Source: Coptodactyla brooksi (lineage: Eukaryota > Arthropoda > Insecta > Coleoptera > Scarabaeidae). Taken from it: DNA of 20,448 bases. Under the pieces are notes generated by a model, which searched no databases, was not told the origin of the DNA, and worked only from the letters and a program-made list of their open reading frames with translations. This document shows, one piece after another, positions 1 to 9,611 of this stretch (positions are counted from its first letter, which is position 1; each line of letters begins with the position of its first letter). Made by a program: the position numbers and the translations under genes. The stretch lies in contig JAWQRM010000682.1 of NCBI GenBank assembly GCA_033557675.1, positions 1 through 20,448 of the forward strand. The letters are read 5' to 3'.

Positions 1-60
1 GATAATTCACAGCAGGCAACTACACAGGTCGCCAGTAAATGTGGTATGGCTTCAACAACT
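1..60. other. Possible host exon edge beside a splice signal
   Basis: These 60 bases are less AT-rich than what follows and end exactly at GTAAGA, a good 5' splice donor. In plus frame 1 they are open throughout (ending ..KCGMASTT), frame 2 runs into TAA just past the junction, and frame 3 stops at once. The minus strand is also plausible: TTTTCTTACAG ends at position 61 and would be a good 3' acceptor, with one minus frame open to the window edge. I do not recognise either peptide. The coding strand is undecided, and the piece could also belong to a transposon. Confidence 0.3.
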
Positions 61-75
61 GTAAGAAAATTTTAT

Positions 76-104
76 TTATAAATTAAAAATATTTTAATTT
101 ATAA
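76..104. repeat. AT-only perfect hairpin, 13-bp arms
   Basis: TTATAAATTAAAA (76-88) and its exact reverse complement (92-104) flank a 3-nt loop. It lies just inside the putative intron. With only A and T, a chance origin is quite possible. Confidence 0.5.
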
Positions 105-193
105 GGTTATATATTTAAATTGAACAAGTTATATAACCTGTTAAATTTACATATATTTTAATATATAATTATTATCTATACTTTTATATATAA

Positions 194-385
194 TTCAGGA
201 ATACTTTAAATATCTCTGAACTGATATGTAATTACAAAATTTAATTACAATCATTGTTCGAAAGCTTTTTGTGTGACAATAATATACTTTGTTTCTCATT
301 TACGTTTACACATGTTAACTGTTTATTTTTAAGTTTATACTTTAGTTGTATATTTACAGATTTATTTCATTTTAAAAGTACCTAT
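194..385 (+). repeat. Diverged direct repeat, copy 1
   Basis: About 190 bp that recurs, diverged, at 568-755. Shared landmarks in the same order are TTTAAATAT, CTGAACTGATAT, TTTTTGTGTGA, ACCTTTACAC/ACGTTTACAC, TTTAGTTGTATA and TTTATTTC. No coding potential is visible. It could be an old tandem duplication or two copies of an unclassified interspersed repeat. Confidence 0.7.
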
Positions 386-567
386 GTTTAACGTATTGAA
401 CATTTTTGTTTTAATACTATATTTTCAACATATATCATTTCCTTCCTTTATATATTTGTTAACATATAAGTGAAAAAATAATATATTCATTTTAAATATA
501 TTTTTATATATTTATATTGGAAATGAATACAAATATATCTAAATATCTATAACCAAATAAATGCCTG

Positions 568-755
568 AACAGGTATTTTAAATATACCTGAACTGATATT
601 TAATTATATGATTTAATTAAAATCACCATTTGAAAACTTTTTGTGTGAAAATGTACTATGATTGTTTTTTTACCTTTACACGTGTTGACTATTTATTTTT
701 GCATTTATATTTTAGTTGTATAGTTATATATTTATTTCGTTTTAATAATATGTCT
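568..755 (+). repeat. Diverged direct repeat, copy 2
   Basis: Second copy of the 194-385 unit, offset by about 372 bp, with the intervening 180 bp AT-rich and unrelated as far as I can see. The copy begins with the near-palindrome CAGGTATTTTAAATATACCTG broken by two mismatches; only CAGGA survives at the matching place in copy 1. A long plus-strand reading frame across the end of this copy is a chance frame running antisense to the transposase relic next door. Confidence 0.7.
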
Positions 756-834
756 GAACTGTTTGTTTTATTTAACAATATTCATACTTTCACATCTTCA
801 GCATTTTATTTACTTACAAAAGGGGAAACTGCAA

Positions 835-1372
835 TCATAATAGGTGCTCAAAATGGCCACCTTGTTTTTCTAAGCATAAATTTACTCTACGCTTCATACT
901 CTCAAAAATGTTTTCAAGACCATTTGGCGCTAAGCTATGTATCTTTTGCATGATTGCCGCTTCCAGCTCTTCAATTATGTGAAGAGGATTCTTAAATATA
1001 TTATTTTTAATACGTCCAAATAAATAGAAGTCTAGTGGAGTGAGATCTGGACTTCGAGGAGGCCATCATACACCTTTACTAATTATACGGTGCCCATAAA
1101 ATTCTTCTAAATATCTTAAAGTTGCGTGTGTAGTATGTGGTTGTGACTACATCTTGCTGAAAATAGCCAAATTGGAGTTCATCGTCGTGTATTTCTTCTA
1201 TTGCTTATTGCAAACTCGCACGATATCGTTCGGTATTAATTGCATTTCTGGGGAAAATAAGACCAATTATTCTTCTTCTTGAAATTGCTGCCCATATCCC
1301 ATATGCCCTCACATTTGATAATTCTGATAAATGTACCTATGCTTCGTCAGAAGAGAAGGTCAATTGGTCAGT
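835..1372 (-). pseudogene. Decayed Tc1/mariner-superfamily transposase (C-terminal two thirds)
   Basis: Read on the minus strand this gives a recognisable DDD transposase of the widespread insect mariner-like type. In order: FSSDEA (first Asp, 1346-1348), SRRRIIG, the FQQD box (second Asp, 1151-1153), LRYLEEFYGHRIISKG, WPPRSPDLTPLDFYLFG (third Asp, 1045-1047), IIEELEAAI, and the C-terminus GGHFEHLL followed by TGA at 835-837. The second and third Asp are about 34 residues apart, as in mariner DD34D enzymes. The gene is dead: the Trp codon after DEA is TAG, a TAA follows at RASLQ, a frameshift lies just after FQQD, and a stop precedes WPPRSPD. The first and second Asp are closer than usual, implying an internal deletion of some 25-30 residues. 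The N-terminal DNA-binding domain is absent; the match ends abruptly near 1372. Confidence 0.9.
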
Positions 1373-2479
1373 AATTTTTTTTATGAATATAATATATTCT
1401 AATTTTATTATTTTGTTAAGTGTCAGTAAAGTTTTTGTGTAAAAATGTAATATTTTTAGTGTAAAGGTAAAAATGACTTTTGACGTTTTGAAAAATGACT
1501 ACTTAAGTACTGAAAAATGAGTACTTCAGATTATTATTCATTTATTTGTAAAAGTGCTATAATTTATTGTGTTGTGTGTAAAAATGATTGATTCCACAAA
1601 AGAAAGAATTAAAGTACCAAATAATATCTAGATAAAAGTGTAGGCCACCGATATGTTCAATATTTGATGGATAAATTTCATACTACATTACATTTGTGGC
1701 AATCTGATAATTCTATTAATAAGTGTACGCATTAAGCAATTTATATCTAGAGCCTATAAACAAATTAATTTCTTATTAACACACATAAACTAATTTTGAA
1801 ACACTAATATGCTTTTACAGTACTTCTGCTTTAAGATTATAGTAAAATCTGTAAGTAAATAAAATTTTACTTATGGACATAAATAATTATGTCCCACTAA
1901 TATAATAATAATTTGTTGGGATGTGAGTTCTTCATTGCGCACTTGTAATTAAAATTAAATATTCAAATCTGCTTTGCTTTTATTCGTGGAAATTGCTCTG
2001 TATCAAAACGTTAAAACTAAATAATATCGATATTAAATAATATCGAAATCGATATTAATGTCGTTATTTTAAATTGAATACTCTCATTTATACTTCGAAT
2101 TCTGGTTCTATTTTACTGCACTGCACCAACTACCACGGTTGATGATTATGACCATTATGTGTTCAATAATTTTAATGAGCTCTAATTATTTATGGACATT
2201 TTACTATTTAAATTAATGTTGAAATTTATATATTCTGTAGCATATTTTTGATGTAAATATGTTGAATGGGCATTCTTAGAAATTGATAGATAACTGACAT
2301 TTTATTCTTAATATTGCTGAGTAATACCTAAGTATTGATTTACTGTCTGTCTCGTAGTTATGTACAGTTCAGTAACATGCATGTGCAGATTTTGCTTAAT
2401 AGCTTCAGCTATTTAAACTTCGCTGTGTCATATTTTCTTGTAGCAAATACTACATTTAGTTGTTTCTACATTTATTGTT
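1373..2479. other. Gene-free AT-rich stretch
   Basis: I see no coding or RNA gene here. A small cluster of overlapping ATCGATATTAA-type palindromes lies at 2021-2060 and looks like local slippage or fold-back. Otherwise it is anonymous AT-rich sequence. Confidence 0.5.
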
Positions 2480-2523
2480 CACAATCTACAGCAAACACAT
2501 TTAAGTGTTTGCTGTAGATTGTG
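2480..2523. repeat. Perfect hairpin, 19-bp arms, 6-nt loop
   Basis: CACAATCTACAGCAAACAC at 2480-2498 is followed by loop ATTTAA and its exact reverse complement at 2505-2523. The right arm overlaps the start of the PLE-associated repeat motif at 2521-2556. A flawless 19-bp stem in otherwise decayed sequence suggests a recent fold-back event at the element edge. Confidence 0.9.
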
Positions 2524-2556
2524 GATTTGAAACGTTTGATTTTGTAGCAAATTAGT
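2521..2556 (-). repeat. PLE-associated terminal motif, copy 1
   Basis: Minus-strand copy of a motif found six times in the window; its consensus core is TTTGTTACAAAGCCAAAG followed by GTTCCAAATCCACAAT. Here it is diverged (TTTGCTACAAAATCAAA then CGTTTCAAATCCACAAT). It lies about 40 nt downstream, in the same orientation, of the hammerhead-like motif at 2597-2631, which suggests both belong to one element end. Confidence 0.7.
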
Positions 2557-2596
2557 CACTAGTTACCAGATAACCAAACCAGGAAATTTACTGCCC

Positions 2597-2631
2597 GACG
2601 CACGTTTCGCTGACCATGTCAGCATCTTCGT
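2597..2631 (-). ncRNA. Degenerate hammerhead-like motif of a Penelope-like element
   Basis: On the minus strand: ACGAAGA (a damaged CUGANGA box with the first two bases changed), one extra base, a perfect 6-bp stem II GCTGAC-ATG-GTCAGC, then GAAAC, loop GTGC and the cleavage triplet GTC. Stem II and the 3' core are fully preserved, and this copy shows best what the ancestral stem II looked like. The damaged 5' box and lack of a paired stem I predict no activity. Confidence 0.7.
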
Positions 2632-3955
2632 TAGCCACGAGAAGCTAAAGGACAAAAGTACACAAAAGGCCCCCAACCTCTTTTATCTCTGGTCGTTAAT
2701 TTCTTGGTTTGATTCAAGTTTTAACCACTGACTAATGTGTTTGAAACAAAACTTTGGAATAATTTCTCTACAACTTAATATGCGATGAAAGCCAAATTTG
2801 TCCACGCAGCATCCGAAAGCAATGAACATACATATTGTAGATTTTGTTTTAAGAAAGCTGTGTAAAAAAATTTGATAACATGTAAAAAATGTAATTTATT
2901 AGGTTTTTTAATAATCGCGCCATAAATACACACAATTGCACCATCAATACACTAAATGAAAGATAATAATTTCGCACATTATTTTAACACTTTTCGCATG
3001 AATATAAACTCAAGTATAATTGCGGGTTATATATGAATTGGAAGTAGTTGTAGTTGTAAGTTATCCTGTGGAAGTTACTAGTATCTTATTATTATAAAAA
3101 AATATTTAAATTAATATAATGTATATTAATATATAATTTGATCTACATGGATATGGCAATTGGAAATTCAGTTTTTCCAATATAACATTTTGTGTTCTAC
3201 TCATTAGAGCAATGATTTCATGGTAATAAATAAGTAGTTTAATAATTTTATTTTAAACTAAGTTTTATGTTAATACACTAGCTGCTAAAATGATGTACTA
3301 GCATTTTCCAGACTGTATGTTTTAATTTTGCATTCAGATCAGGTAATTATAGTTTTAATTTTTTATATTAAACAATACAACCAAAATTTGTCACGATTCA
3401 GTAGTAGGAAAGTAGAAATTGTATGTTGATAAGTACTTTAACCTTGCGTTTAGAAGTATATTTGAACAAAATAAAATAAACTATAGCATTCCGAATTTTT
3501 CATCAATAATAATCTTTTCACGTCACACCAAATATGCAATACTCGTCTAATAAATGACGCATAATTTATTCAACATCAACTATAACGGGTATAGTTGGTT
3601 AAAATTGAAAAATCTTTATTGTAATGACTCACTAATTCCACATTCCACCTCTGCTGATACAGTGGTTTTTATTATATATAACTAATTTGTTGAAATAACA
3701 GTTCGCGGTTGAAAAATAAAATTGTTTTTAAGAAAATATATTACTGCTGCCTGTTTATTAACGAAAGCAGCAACCCGTGATAATATTCACTGGATAAACA
3801 GGACCTTACCATCCATAGTCATACCTTTCGTATACATATTTCAATTACAAGTACATTTTCCTCGTTACTTTTCATTAATCACATACCTGAAGTACGTATT
3901 CCTGGAAAAGTAAACATAGCTTTAAACATTAATTTTAGTCCACCTTAAAGCAATA
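2632..3955. other. Gene-free AT-rich stretch
   Basis: Nothing recognisable as a gene, RNA or transposon was found. The only long reading frame (3722-3913, plus) has no familiar motif and typical random composition for this AT content. Confidence 0.5.
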
Positions 3956-3993
3956 AAGTTGTGGATTTTGGAACCTTTGGCTTAGTAACAAAG
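3956..3993 (-). repeat. PLE-associated terminal motif, copy 2
   Basis: Minus-strand copy reading TTTGTTACTAAGCCAAAGG then TTCCAAAATCCACAA. It is inverted relative to the hammerhead-like motif at 4086-4120, unlike copy 1. Between them, ACAAAGTAT, ATACTTTGT and ACAAAGTAT alternate (3989-4025), forming nested perfect hairpins of 9 bp. This again suggests fold-back at the element end. Confidence 0.75.
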
Positions 3994-4085
3994 TATAAAT
4001 AGATACTTTGTAACTAACAAAGTATAAAAACTGAAAACTATAAATAGCACCGCTAAACAGGTGAGTAGTCTGTCTTTGATCGCTC

Positions 4086-4120
4086 CTGATGATGCTAACT
4101 TGTCTAGCGAAACGTACGCC
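4086..4120 (+). ncRNA. Hammerhead-like motif, inactive cleavage triplet
   Basis: Plus strand: CTGATGA (4086-4092), extra T, stem II GCTA...TAGC (4 bp), GAAAC (4109-4113), loop GTAC, then GCC where GUC is expected. Loss of that U removes the base pair next to the cleavage site, and stem I pairing is not visible. The core boxes are otherwise intact, so this is a clear but probably dead copy. Confidence 0.75.
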
Positions 4121-5998
4121 CAAATAGTTAAAACTTTCTTTTGATTTGAATATTCTCAATCCGGGTTGAAACTTGAGTGATTAAGCCAAAGATACTTAAC
4201 TTTTAACTGAAAAATACGTCCCATTAATTCCGTACGCCAATATAATTAATGCTCATATTGGAAGTCATATTGGAATATTCAAAAAATATTTAGTGGTATT
4301 TTAAACATTGTAAAATTTTTAAAAAAGGATGTTTTAAAATTGTGTTTGGTTTCAAAATGTATACTAATAAGATGTTTGAAATTTTCTTAGTCATTTCCTT
4401 ACACTTCAAGTACGAATACCTTCGTAACTGTTATTGTTTTAATTTGTTTGTGTTGCAAAAATTCATTAACCTACTAGGTAGTCTGAAATGATACAAAAGT
4501 TAAATTATCAAACGAACCTATATATAGAATAACAGGGACCAACATGTTATAATTACAATTAAGGGCTCCTACCAAAATGGCCAAAAAGGTAAAATTAACT
4601 TGAAACTAATTAAACTTATTACACAGGGTGGATGACATGGTCATGACATGGAGGAAGGGGCCAGGATGTTTTCGTACGATAGAAAGTTAGATTTTAATAT
4701 ATGAGAAACTCCTTTATCGCACAATAAACACAACGCAAATTTGATAAGAAGTATATAAATTGATAATAAAATAAAAATGAAGCGCAATAGTTGGCGATGA
4801 TTCATACAATATCTGCTCATAATATTTCAGGTCACTCGCCCGCCGCTTCGGTTATGAGGCAACAAACACAATACTGGCGAAATTAAATAAGGACAGTGAC
4901 AGGGAACAAAGTGAGACCATTAATTGAGTAGAGAGCACTGGGACTGGGTATTCAGATCCCAAGTTTTCGCAGACAACTTTTTCGTACCCAGGTCGGGGCA
5001 AAATTGGTCCTTTGTAATTTTATTAAATTGTTAAAAGTTCCCTTGGAATATTATTAACTCGAAAGTTTAAAAACACCACGTTACCGACTCTGGGAGATTG
5101 GATAATTAAATTTTAAAGCGGCGTGCTCATGCAGCGGTACCCTCTTCATCAGAAATTTGTTTATTAAGAAATACCTGCTGAGGTATCCGCACGTAACGCG
5201 CTTACTTAGTAAGGGATTTCAAGGTGTAGATATTCCGAAGAAAATTCTCGTGGTCAACTGTTTACGCTTAAGAGGCAAAAAGTAGCCCACATGTATTTGC
5301 ATAATGTATATGTTTACATAGCGATTAAAGATATCGTTGACACAACAAATGTACGACGCTATCCGTTTTATCGAAACAAACGTGTTTCTACTGGTTTCAA
5401 GGCGGTTGATCCTTGGACCCAGGTACGTGATACGCTAGTCGGTCATCATTATGAAACGTGAACTGTGTTTTTCGTTACTTCATTTTTCTTTGTGTTCGAT
5501 TAGCTGCATGACTATCGTCGAGTCATAGGCACATCTTACAAATTGATATCTTGCAACGTTTGCAAATCATAGTATTTTTCCAGTTGACGTTGTATAAATA
5601 ACTTTTTTTTTGTTTGTTTTGCGTAGAAAATCAGGAACATATTAAAATGCGATATAAAAGAATAAATGTGCAAAGCTTCTTTTTTAATTAATAAAAATAC
5701 AGCCGTATATCACCTTGTTTCAGCAATTTGTTATGTTCTTATGGAATCCTTATGTGTTTGTTTTATTAGTAATTCTATAATGGATATAATGAGCTCACAA
5801 GGACAAATATGCCTAGGTAATTATCAGGTCTACCAGCACGTTTGAAGGAAGGCTATTAATTGTATTGGGACATCCACAGTATTTTTTTTCTGCTGAACTT
5901 GATTCCAGTCTATTCGTGGAAATCTTATTTATTATTCTTAGGATTACAGCAAACCATTGTGCATCACGTATAGAAATAGGAAGCTCTGCAATCCATAT
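4121..5998. other. Gene-free stretch, somewhat less AT-rich in 4800-5500
   Basis: No coding, RNA or transposon signature was recognised. GC is locally higher around 4840-5450, which may be old repeat or regulatory DNA, but nothing specific supports either. Confidence 0.4.
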
Positions 5999-6535
5999 CT
6001 AATTCAATTCTCTGAAATCTGAGAGTAAAAACTTTCTTAAAAATGATATGAGTTCGAAAAAAGAACTAAATGCAAGAGACATTTGCAATTTGATGAAGCC
6101 AAAGAGGAAATAACATTTATTTATGGGAAGAACAGATTTCCAATAGTAATCTTTATACGGGCAGCTGGATAAGGTAACAAGAGCCATTTTTTTTGTAAAT
6201 TTAAAACAATAACCTCTGCAAAACTTATTCGAAATATTCAAGAGACTTATGGAAGATGAAGTAGAAGATGAAATTATCCAATTATAGAATTTGTCGAACA
6301 TGCTGTCAGATGCCCTATTAAAATTACTCAAGGTACATTGTTTAAATTATATTCTTTGTGAATTAATCGGTTCTATTGAATCTCGTTTTGTAGCTATTAC
6401 ATCATAGTCCTTACAGGAGACTAGTGTTTATACTTTTTTGCCAAATTGATTACAAGGGCGGAAGTGGAAGTTCCTCTAAACATGAATTCCTGCACATCTG
6501 GCTTGGTAGATCAAGCAACATTTGCACGAAACGTT
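5999..6535. other. No supported gene
   Basis: A 110-codon minus-strand frame (5999-6331) and short plus-strand open patches occur here. None carries a motif I recognise, and the composition fits chance. The segment from about 6446 leads into the mariner-type fragment that follows, but its own translation shows no match to that family. Confidence 0.4.
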
Positions 6536-6660
6536 TCCAGTTCTGACCTCATCATAATGGACTGTTGTTTATGGGACTGGTTCAAAAATGAGGTGTACAC
6601 AGTAAAAGTCAACAATCGATATACACTAATTCGATCTATTACAAATGCTGCAGAAGAAAG
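6536..6660 (+). pseudogene. Short mariner-type transposase fragment (third-Asp region)
   Basis: The plus frame contains SSDLIIMDCCLWDWFKNEVY, then KVNNR, TLIRSITNAAEE. This matches the region around the last catalytic Asp of insect mariner-like transposases, where RSPDLTPMDFFLWG.LK..VY is typical, followed by a helix with a repeating Leu/Ile/Ala pattern. The Asp is at 6545-6547; the Pro before it has become Ser. It is the same type of transposase as the minus-strand relic at 835-1372 but in opposite orientation and far shorter (about 40 residues). The frame is open for 92 codons, yet only this part aligns. It abuts the PLE fragment starting near 6687. Confidence 0.6.
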
Positions 6661-6690
6661 CATTCTTTGTGGACGAAGCACACAATTTAG

Positions 6691-6803
6691 CAATTGTTAC
6701 CACCTAACCAAATCAGGAAATTAACTACTCGACGTTTCGCTGACCACGTCAGCATCGTTCGACAAAAATGGTTAAATCAAGTATTAAGTGGTAACAATTG
6801 CTT
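6691..6803. repeat. Fold-back PLE end: 13-bp inverted repeats flanking a hammerhead relic
   Basis: CAATTGTTACCAC (6691-6703) and GTGGTAACAATTG (about 6788-6800) are perfect inverted repeats. Between them, the left part matches 2560-2625 in the same orientation (TAACCAAA.CAGGAAATT.ACT). The right copy of the repeat then runs on into terminal motif copy 3. The order implies that the end of one PLE terminal repeat was copied back in inverted orientation. Confidence 0.75.
6731..6761 (-). ncRNA. Degenerate hammerhead-like motif, stem III deleted
   Basis: Minus strand: CGAACGA in place of CUGANGA, extra T, stem II GCTGAC-GTG-GTCAGC (6 bp perfect), then GAAAC followed directly by GTC. The 4-nt loop that separates GAAAC from the triplet in the other copies is missing, so stem III cannot form. 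Confidence 0.65.
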
Positions 6804-6840
6804 ACCTTTGCTACGATACCAAAGGTTCCAAATGCACAAT
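6801..6840 (+). repeat. PLE-associated terminal motif, copy 3
   Basis: Plus-strand copy reading TTTGCTACGATACCAAAGG then TTCCAAATGCACAAT, linked through GTGGTAACAATTG to the fold-back structure just upstream. Confidence 0.75.
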
Positions 6841-7230
6841 TTAAAGGCACAAAGTATTGAGAGGTATATAGAGGCTTTATTTTTGAAAATTTGTTGTAAA
6901 AAAACTATGATTAAAACAATTTAAGTAGGGAATTCAGCAGTGATGTTATTACTTCAAAAGAACTAAAAATCGAAGAGTTTTGTTGCAAACTAAAGCAAAG
7001 TAAGTACCTAGGTTCTACCAGGTACTTATTTTTCCTGCCTGGATAGTTAGATTTTTGCTTTTATTGGTTATTAGTTACATATTTTGTACTTGGACTATTT
7101 TACTTAGGAACCAAGTTTCTACTGCAGCCGGGCATTACAGATGTGGATTTAATATTATGTCATATTTATTTTTGAGCATTGTTTAATTTGTGTTTACCGA
7201 GTGATAAATAAATTTAGCCTTCTATCCCTC

Positions 7231-7265
7231 CTAATGATGCGAACATGGTCAGCGAAACGTGTGTC
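7231..7265 (+). ncRNA. Hammerhead-like motif with paired stem I but mutated core
   Basis: Plus strand: CTAATGA (conserved G changed to A), extra T, stem II with two mismatches (GCGAAC/GTCAGC), GAAAC (7254-7258), loop GTGT, triplet GTC (7263-7265). The flanks CTC (7228-7230) and GAG (7266-7268) pair as stem I, so this copy preserves the outer stem best among the GUC-type copies. The G-to-A core change predicts loss of cleavage. Confidence 0.7.
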
Positions 7266-7360
7266 GAGCAGGTATTTTTTAGTTTTGGTGTTGTGATGAC
7301 AATTAATAGATGAAACGGAGATCTGTGGTCTCGTAGTCACTAGAAGTAGTAAACACCTCA

Positions 7361-7397
7361 ACCACAATACTAATATTTTAAAACTCAACATATGTTT
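7361..7397. repeat. 37-nt block shared with 17860-17896
   Basis: The block matches 17860-17896 in the same orientation with only a few changes (ACCACAA.ACTAAT.TTTTAA, then ACTCAACATATGTTT). At 17860 it carries the 3' half of the intact hammerhead; here the rest of the ribozyme is absent. It links this locus to the PLE end near 17.9 kb. Confidence 0.8.
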
Positions 7398-7416
7398 GGT
7401 GATAATCACAATTGTT

Positions 7417-7452
7417 TAACTTTGTTACAAAGCCAAGGATTCCAAATCAACA
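7417..7452 (+). repeat. PLE/LINE-associated motif, copy 4
   Basis: Plus-strand copy reading ACTTTGTTACAAAGCCAAGG then ATTCCAAATCAACA. From here similarity to the minus strand of 9782-9915 continues for about 120 bp. It lies about 150 nt downstream of the hammerhead relic at 7231-7265. Confidence 0.8.
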
Positions 7453-7499
7453 GTTCTATATATTACGAAGGAGAAAAGACTATCTACGAAGTGAAACAG

Positions 7500-8360
7500 A
7501 TAGAGATGAGAAGATAATAGAATGAATACTTAAAGAAGAACGAGACAAAATATTGGAAGAAACGCAATACGATTTTTCACATAATCTGATCTTTAAATTA
7601 AGATAATTAAATACTTAAAGAAGAGAATAAGATAAAATACATATCTTATTCTCTTATATATACATATAAAGACATATATGTCTTTTTGCTTATGGAACAG
7701 AGAAATGAACACGCGCAGCATAGACATAATAAAACCAGTATGTTAAAATAATATGGTAAGAATGTAAAATGAAGAATCCCAAGCCAAGATCCGGTTAAAG
7801 CAAGAATGCAATATAAACCCACTCCTAGTTTAAGATAAGAAATTGAAAAACGGAACCAATTAAAATATCGGAGCTATTATTTGCAGATTGCGTGGCAAAT
7901 CTAGCAGAGACGGAAAGTAAATTACAATATTACATTCAACTAATGAAAAAAAAATTACTAAAGAAAATATATCGGTATCAATGCAAATAAAACAAATTCA
8001 ATGGTTAATTATTAATTCAAAGGGCAAACTATAAAGACAGATACATATTAAGAATCTTTCTTAATATGAAAAATACTATTTTTTAGTAAAGGGCAAATAT
8101 CAGAAACTTAAAAGCACAAGTTGTTATTTCTAGACAAATGTAGGGTAGCGAATCCTGGGCCTTAATCAATACAAATGAAACCAGATTTAATACGACAGAG
8201 ATCAGGTTTCTCAGAGGAATTGAGGGGAAAACGAGGTATGATAGAATAAGGAACAGGTTCGAACAATAATTCAAGAAAGACAACTAGGATGACTGCAAGG
8301 ACGGCAGGGTAGAAGAGAAGGAAGCAGTGGAAGAAGATGTCAGACCTAAAATTAATTAAG
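7500..8360 (+). pseudogene. Non-LTR retrotransposon (LINE) reverse-transcriptase relic
   Basis: Plus-strand pieces occur in the order expected of a LINE reverse transcriptase, in shifting frames: ILEETQY.F...LIFKLRQL-like text at 7550-7610 (QYGFR..LIF.LRQ box), LKQECNINPLL at about 7796 (usual GLKQGC.LSPLLF), SELLFADCVANLAE at about 7870 (the FADD catalytic box, second Asp now Cys), INANKTNSMV at about 7980, GSESWAL and RFLRGIEGKTRYDRIRN at 8140-8250 (the YG.E.W and RFLR.I.GVTR.D.IRN C-terminal region), and finally RRKQWKKMSDL near 8320. Numerous stops and frameshifts show it is long dead. A hairpin (7621-7655) and the palindrome at 7668-7685 interrupt it. The clade (RTE-, CR1- or Jockey-like) cannot be fixed from these pieces. 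Confidence 0.85.
7621..7655. repeat. Perfect hairpin, 14-bp arms, 7-nt loop
   Basis: AAGAGAATAAGATA (7621-7634) and TATCTTATTCTCTT (7642-7655) flank AAATACA. A few bases on, AAAGACATATATGTCTTT (7668-7685) is a perfect 18-bp palindrome. Both interrupt the LINE relic. Confidence 0.85.
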
Positions 8361-9611
8361 TTTCCTTCCACATTTGAACGACTTTGATGTAACTTGAACT
8401 TAACATTGTCTTGGCATTTCTTTAATGTATAGCTTATTCTATACATTATTGAACCGGCATTTTGCAATACGTTATCTTAGTTTTATTGTGGTTAGTTTGG
8501 ATTTTCTTCTTATACGGGGGCGTTCGCATTATTGTGTAATGGAATAACCATACGGTATACCCAACAACTTTACAGAAACAATGTTAGTTTAACAATCGTT
8601 TAAAAACACTATAGCTATACGCGCAATGCTTTACAATTAGCTTTAGCGTAGGCAACTTAAATCGCACGACTTTAAATGAAAATATTCGTTTTTCTACGTT
8701 TTCTAAGGCTCCTTATGACAGAGATATATCCTCCATCGAAAAGTTCTAGCGACAAATATTTTGGTATAAAAAAGAATATAAAAATCAGTCGAAAATAATT
8801 ACATATTAGCTCGAAGATATCCTGTTTCTCCCAAGATTCGCTTTTTAAAGAAAATCTGTGTATGAATTTAAATATAAATGATGTTTCTTTTCGTTAACGT
8901 CTGTAAAATTTGTTGCATTTGTCCCCGTTTGGTTATAAATAGGACAGAGGCGCGTGTTTTGATAAACGAACTGTTTCGAAGAAATAAACGGTTACCTTTT
9001 GTCACTAAATAAACACGTTTGTGATTCACTGCTGCTAGTTTTATGGACGTCAACCTTGAAAAGGATCGCTTTTATGTATGTACTAATTTGATATATATAC
9101 ATAGGCACACATATATGATGAGTAATTTCGAACTGAGCAGATAATATTTAAATGTCTTGGAAATGTCCTGAGGAGTTATAACACTTGAGATAATAACTTT
9201 CGGCTTCAATATTATCAAATATCATCACTGAGTGAATGCAGGCGATACCCTAGAAAGGAGTGTACGCACGTGTCGGGTGAGTACGTGAGTGTCTCAAAGA
9301 GGGCGCTCTTCCAGCTCTTGCATTCTAAGATGGTGTACATTTCATAGTATAATTAAGCGATCTAGGATTTCATCAAAGGCGGCACTATGACATACTTTTA
9401 GAGGTACCATGACCGTGAGCTCTGTGTTCTAGAGCATACAAAGCAGTCTGTACTGCAGACAGGTATCGACTTGATGGAAAATAACATAAAAAAAATTGTG
9501 AATATATTTTTGTACGAGTGGAGGAATTGTATGGCACGATTGACACGGCTTAAAAACTAAAAAGCTCTACTAGAGCACGGGAAACATGGAGGGAGGCATT
9601 GTTTGTGTTTC
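8361..9611. other. Gene-free stretch
   Basis: No gene or transposon was recognised. Patches at 8860-9060 and 9240-9440 are less AT-rich than average, but I see no coding pattern or site cluster strong enough to name. Confidence 0.4.

Noticed and set aside
630..953. 107-codon plus-strand frame
   Set aside because: Its second half is antisense to the transposase C-terminus at 835-953 and its first half is AT-rich repeat; no signal of selection.
5999..6331. 110-codon minus-strand frame
   Set aside because: Ser/Phe/Leu-rich composition typical of antisense AT-rich sequence; no domain recognised on either strand.
8247..8257. GGTTCGAACAA, similar to a tRNA B box
   Set aside because: It lies inside the translated LINE relic (IRNRFEQ) and has no A box, acceptor stem or cloverleaf around it.
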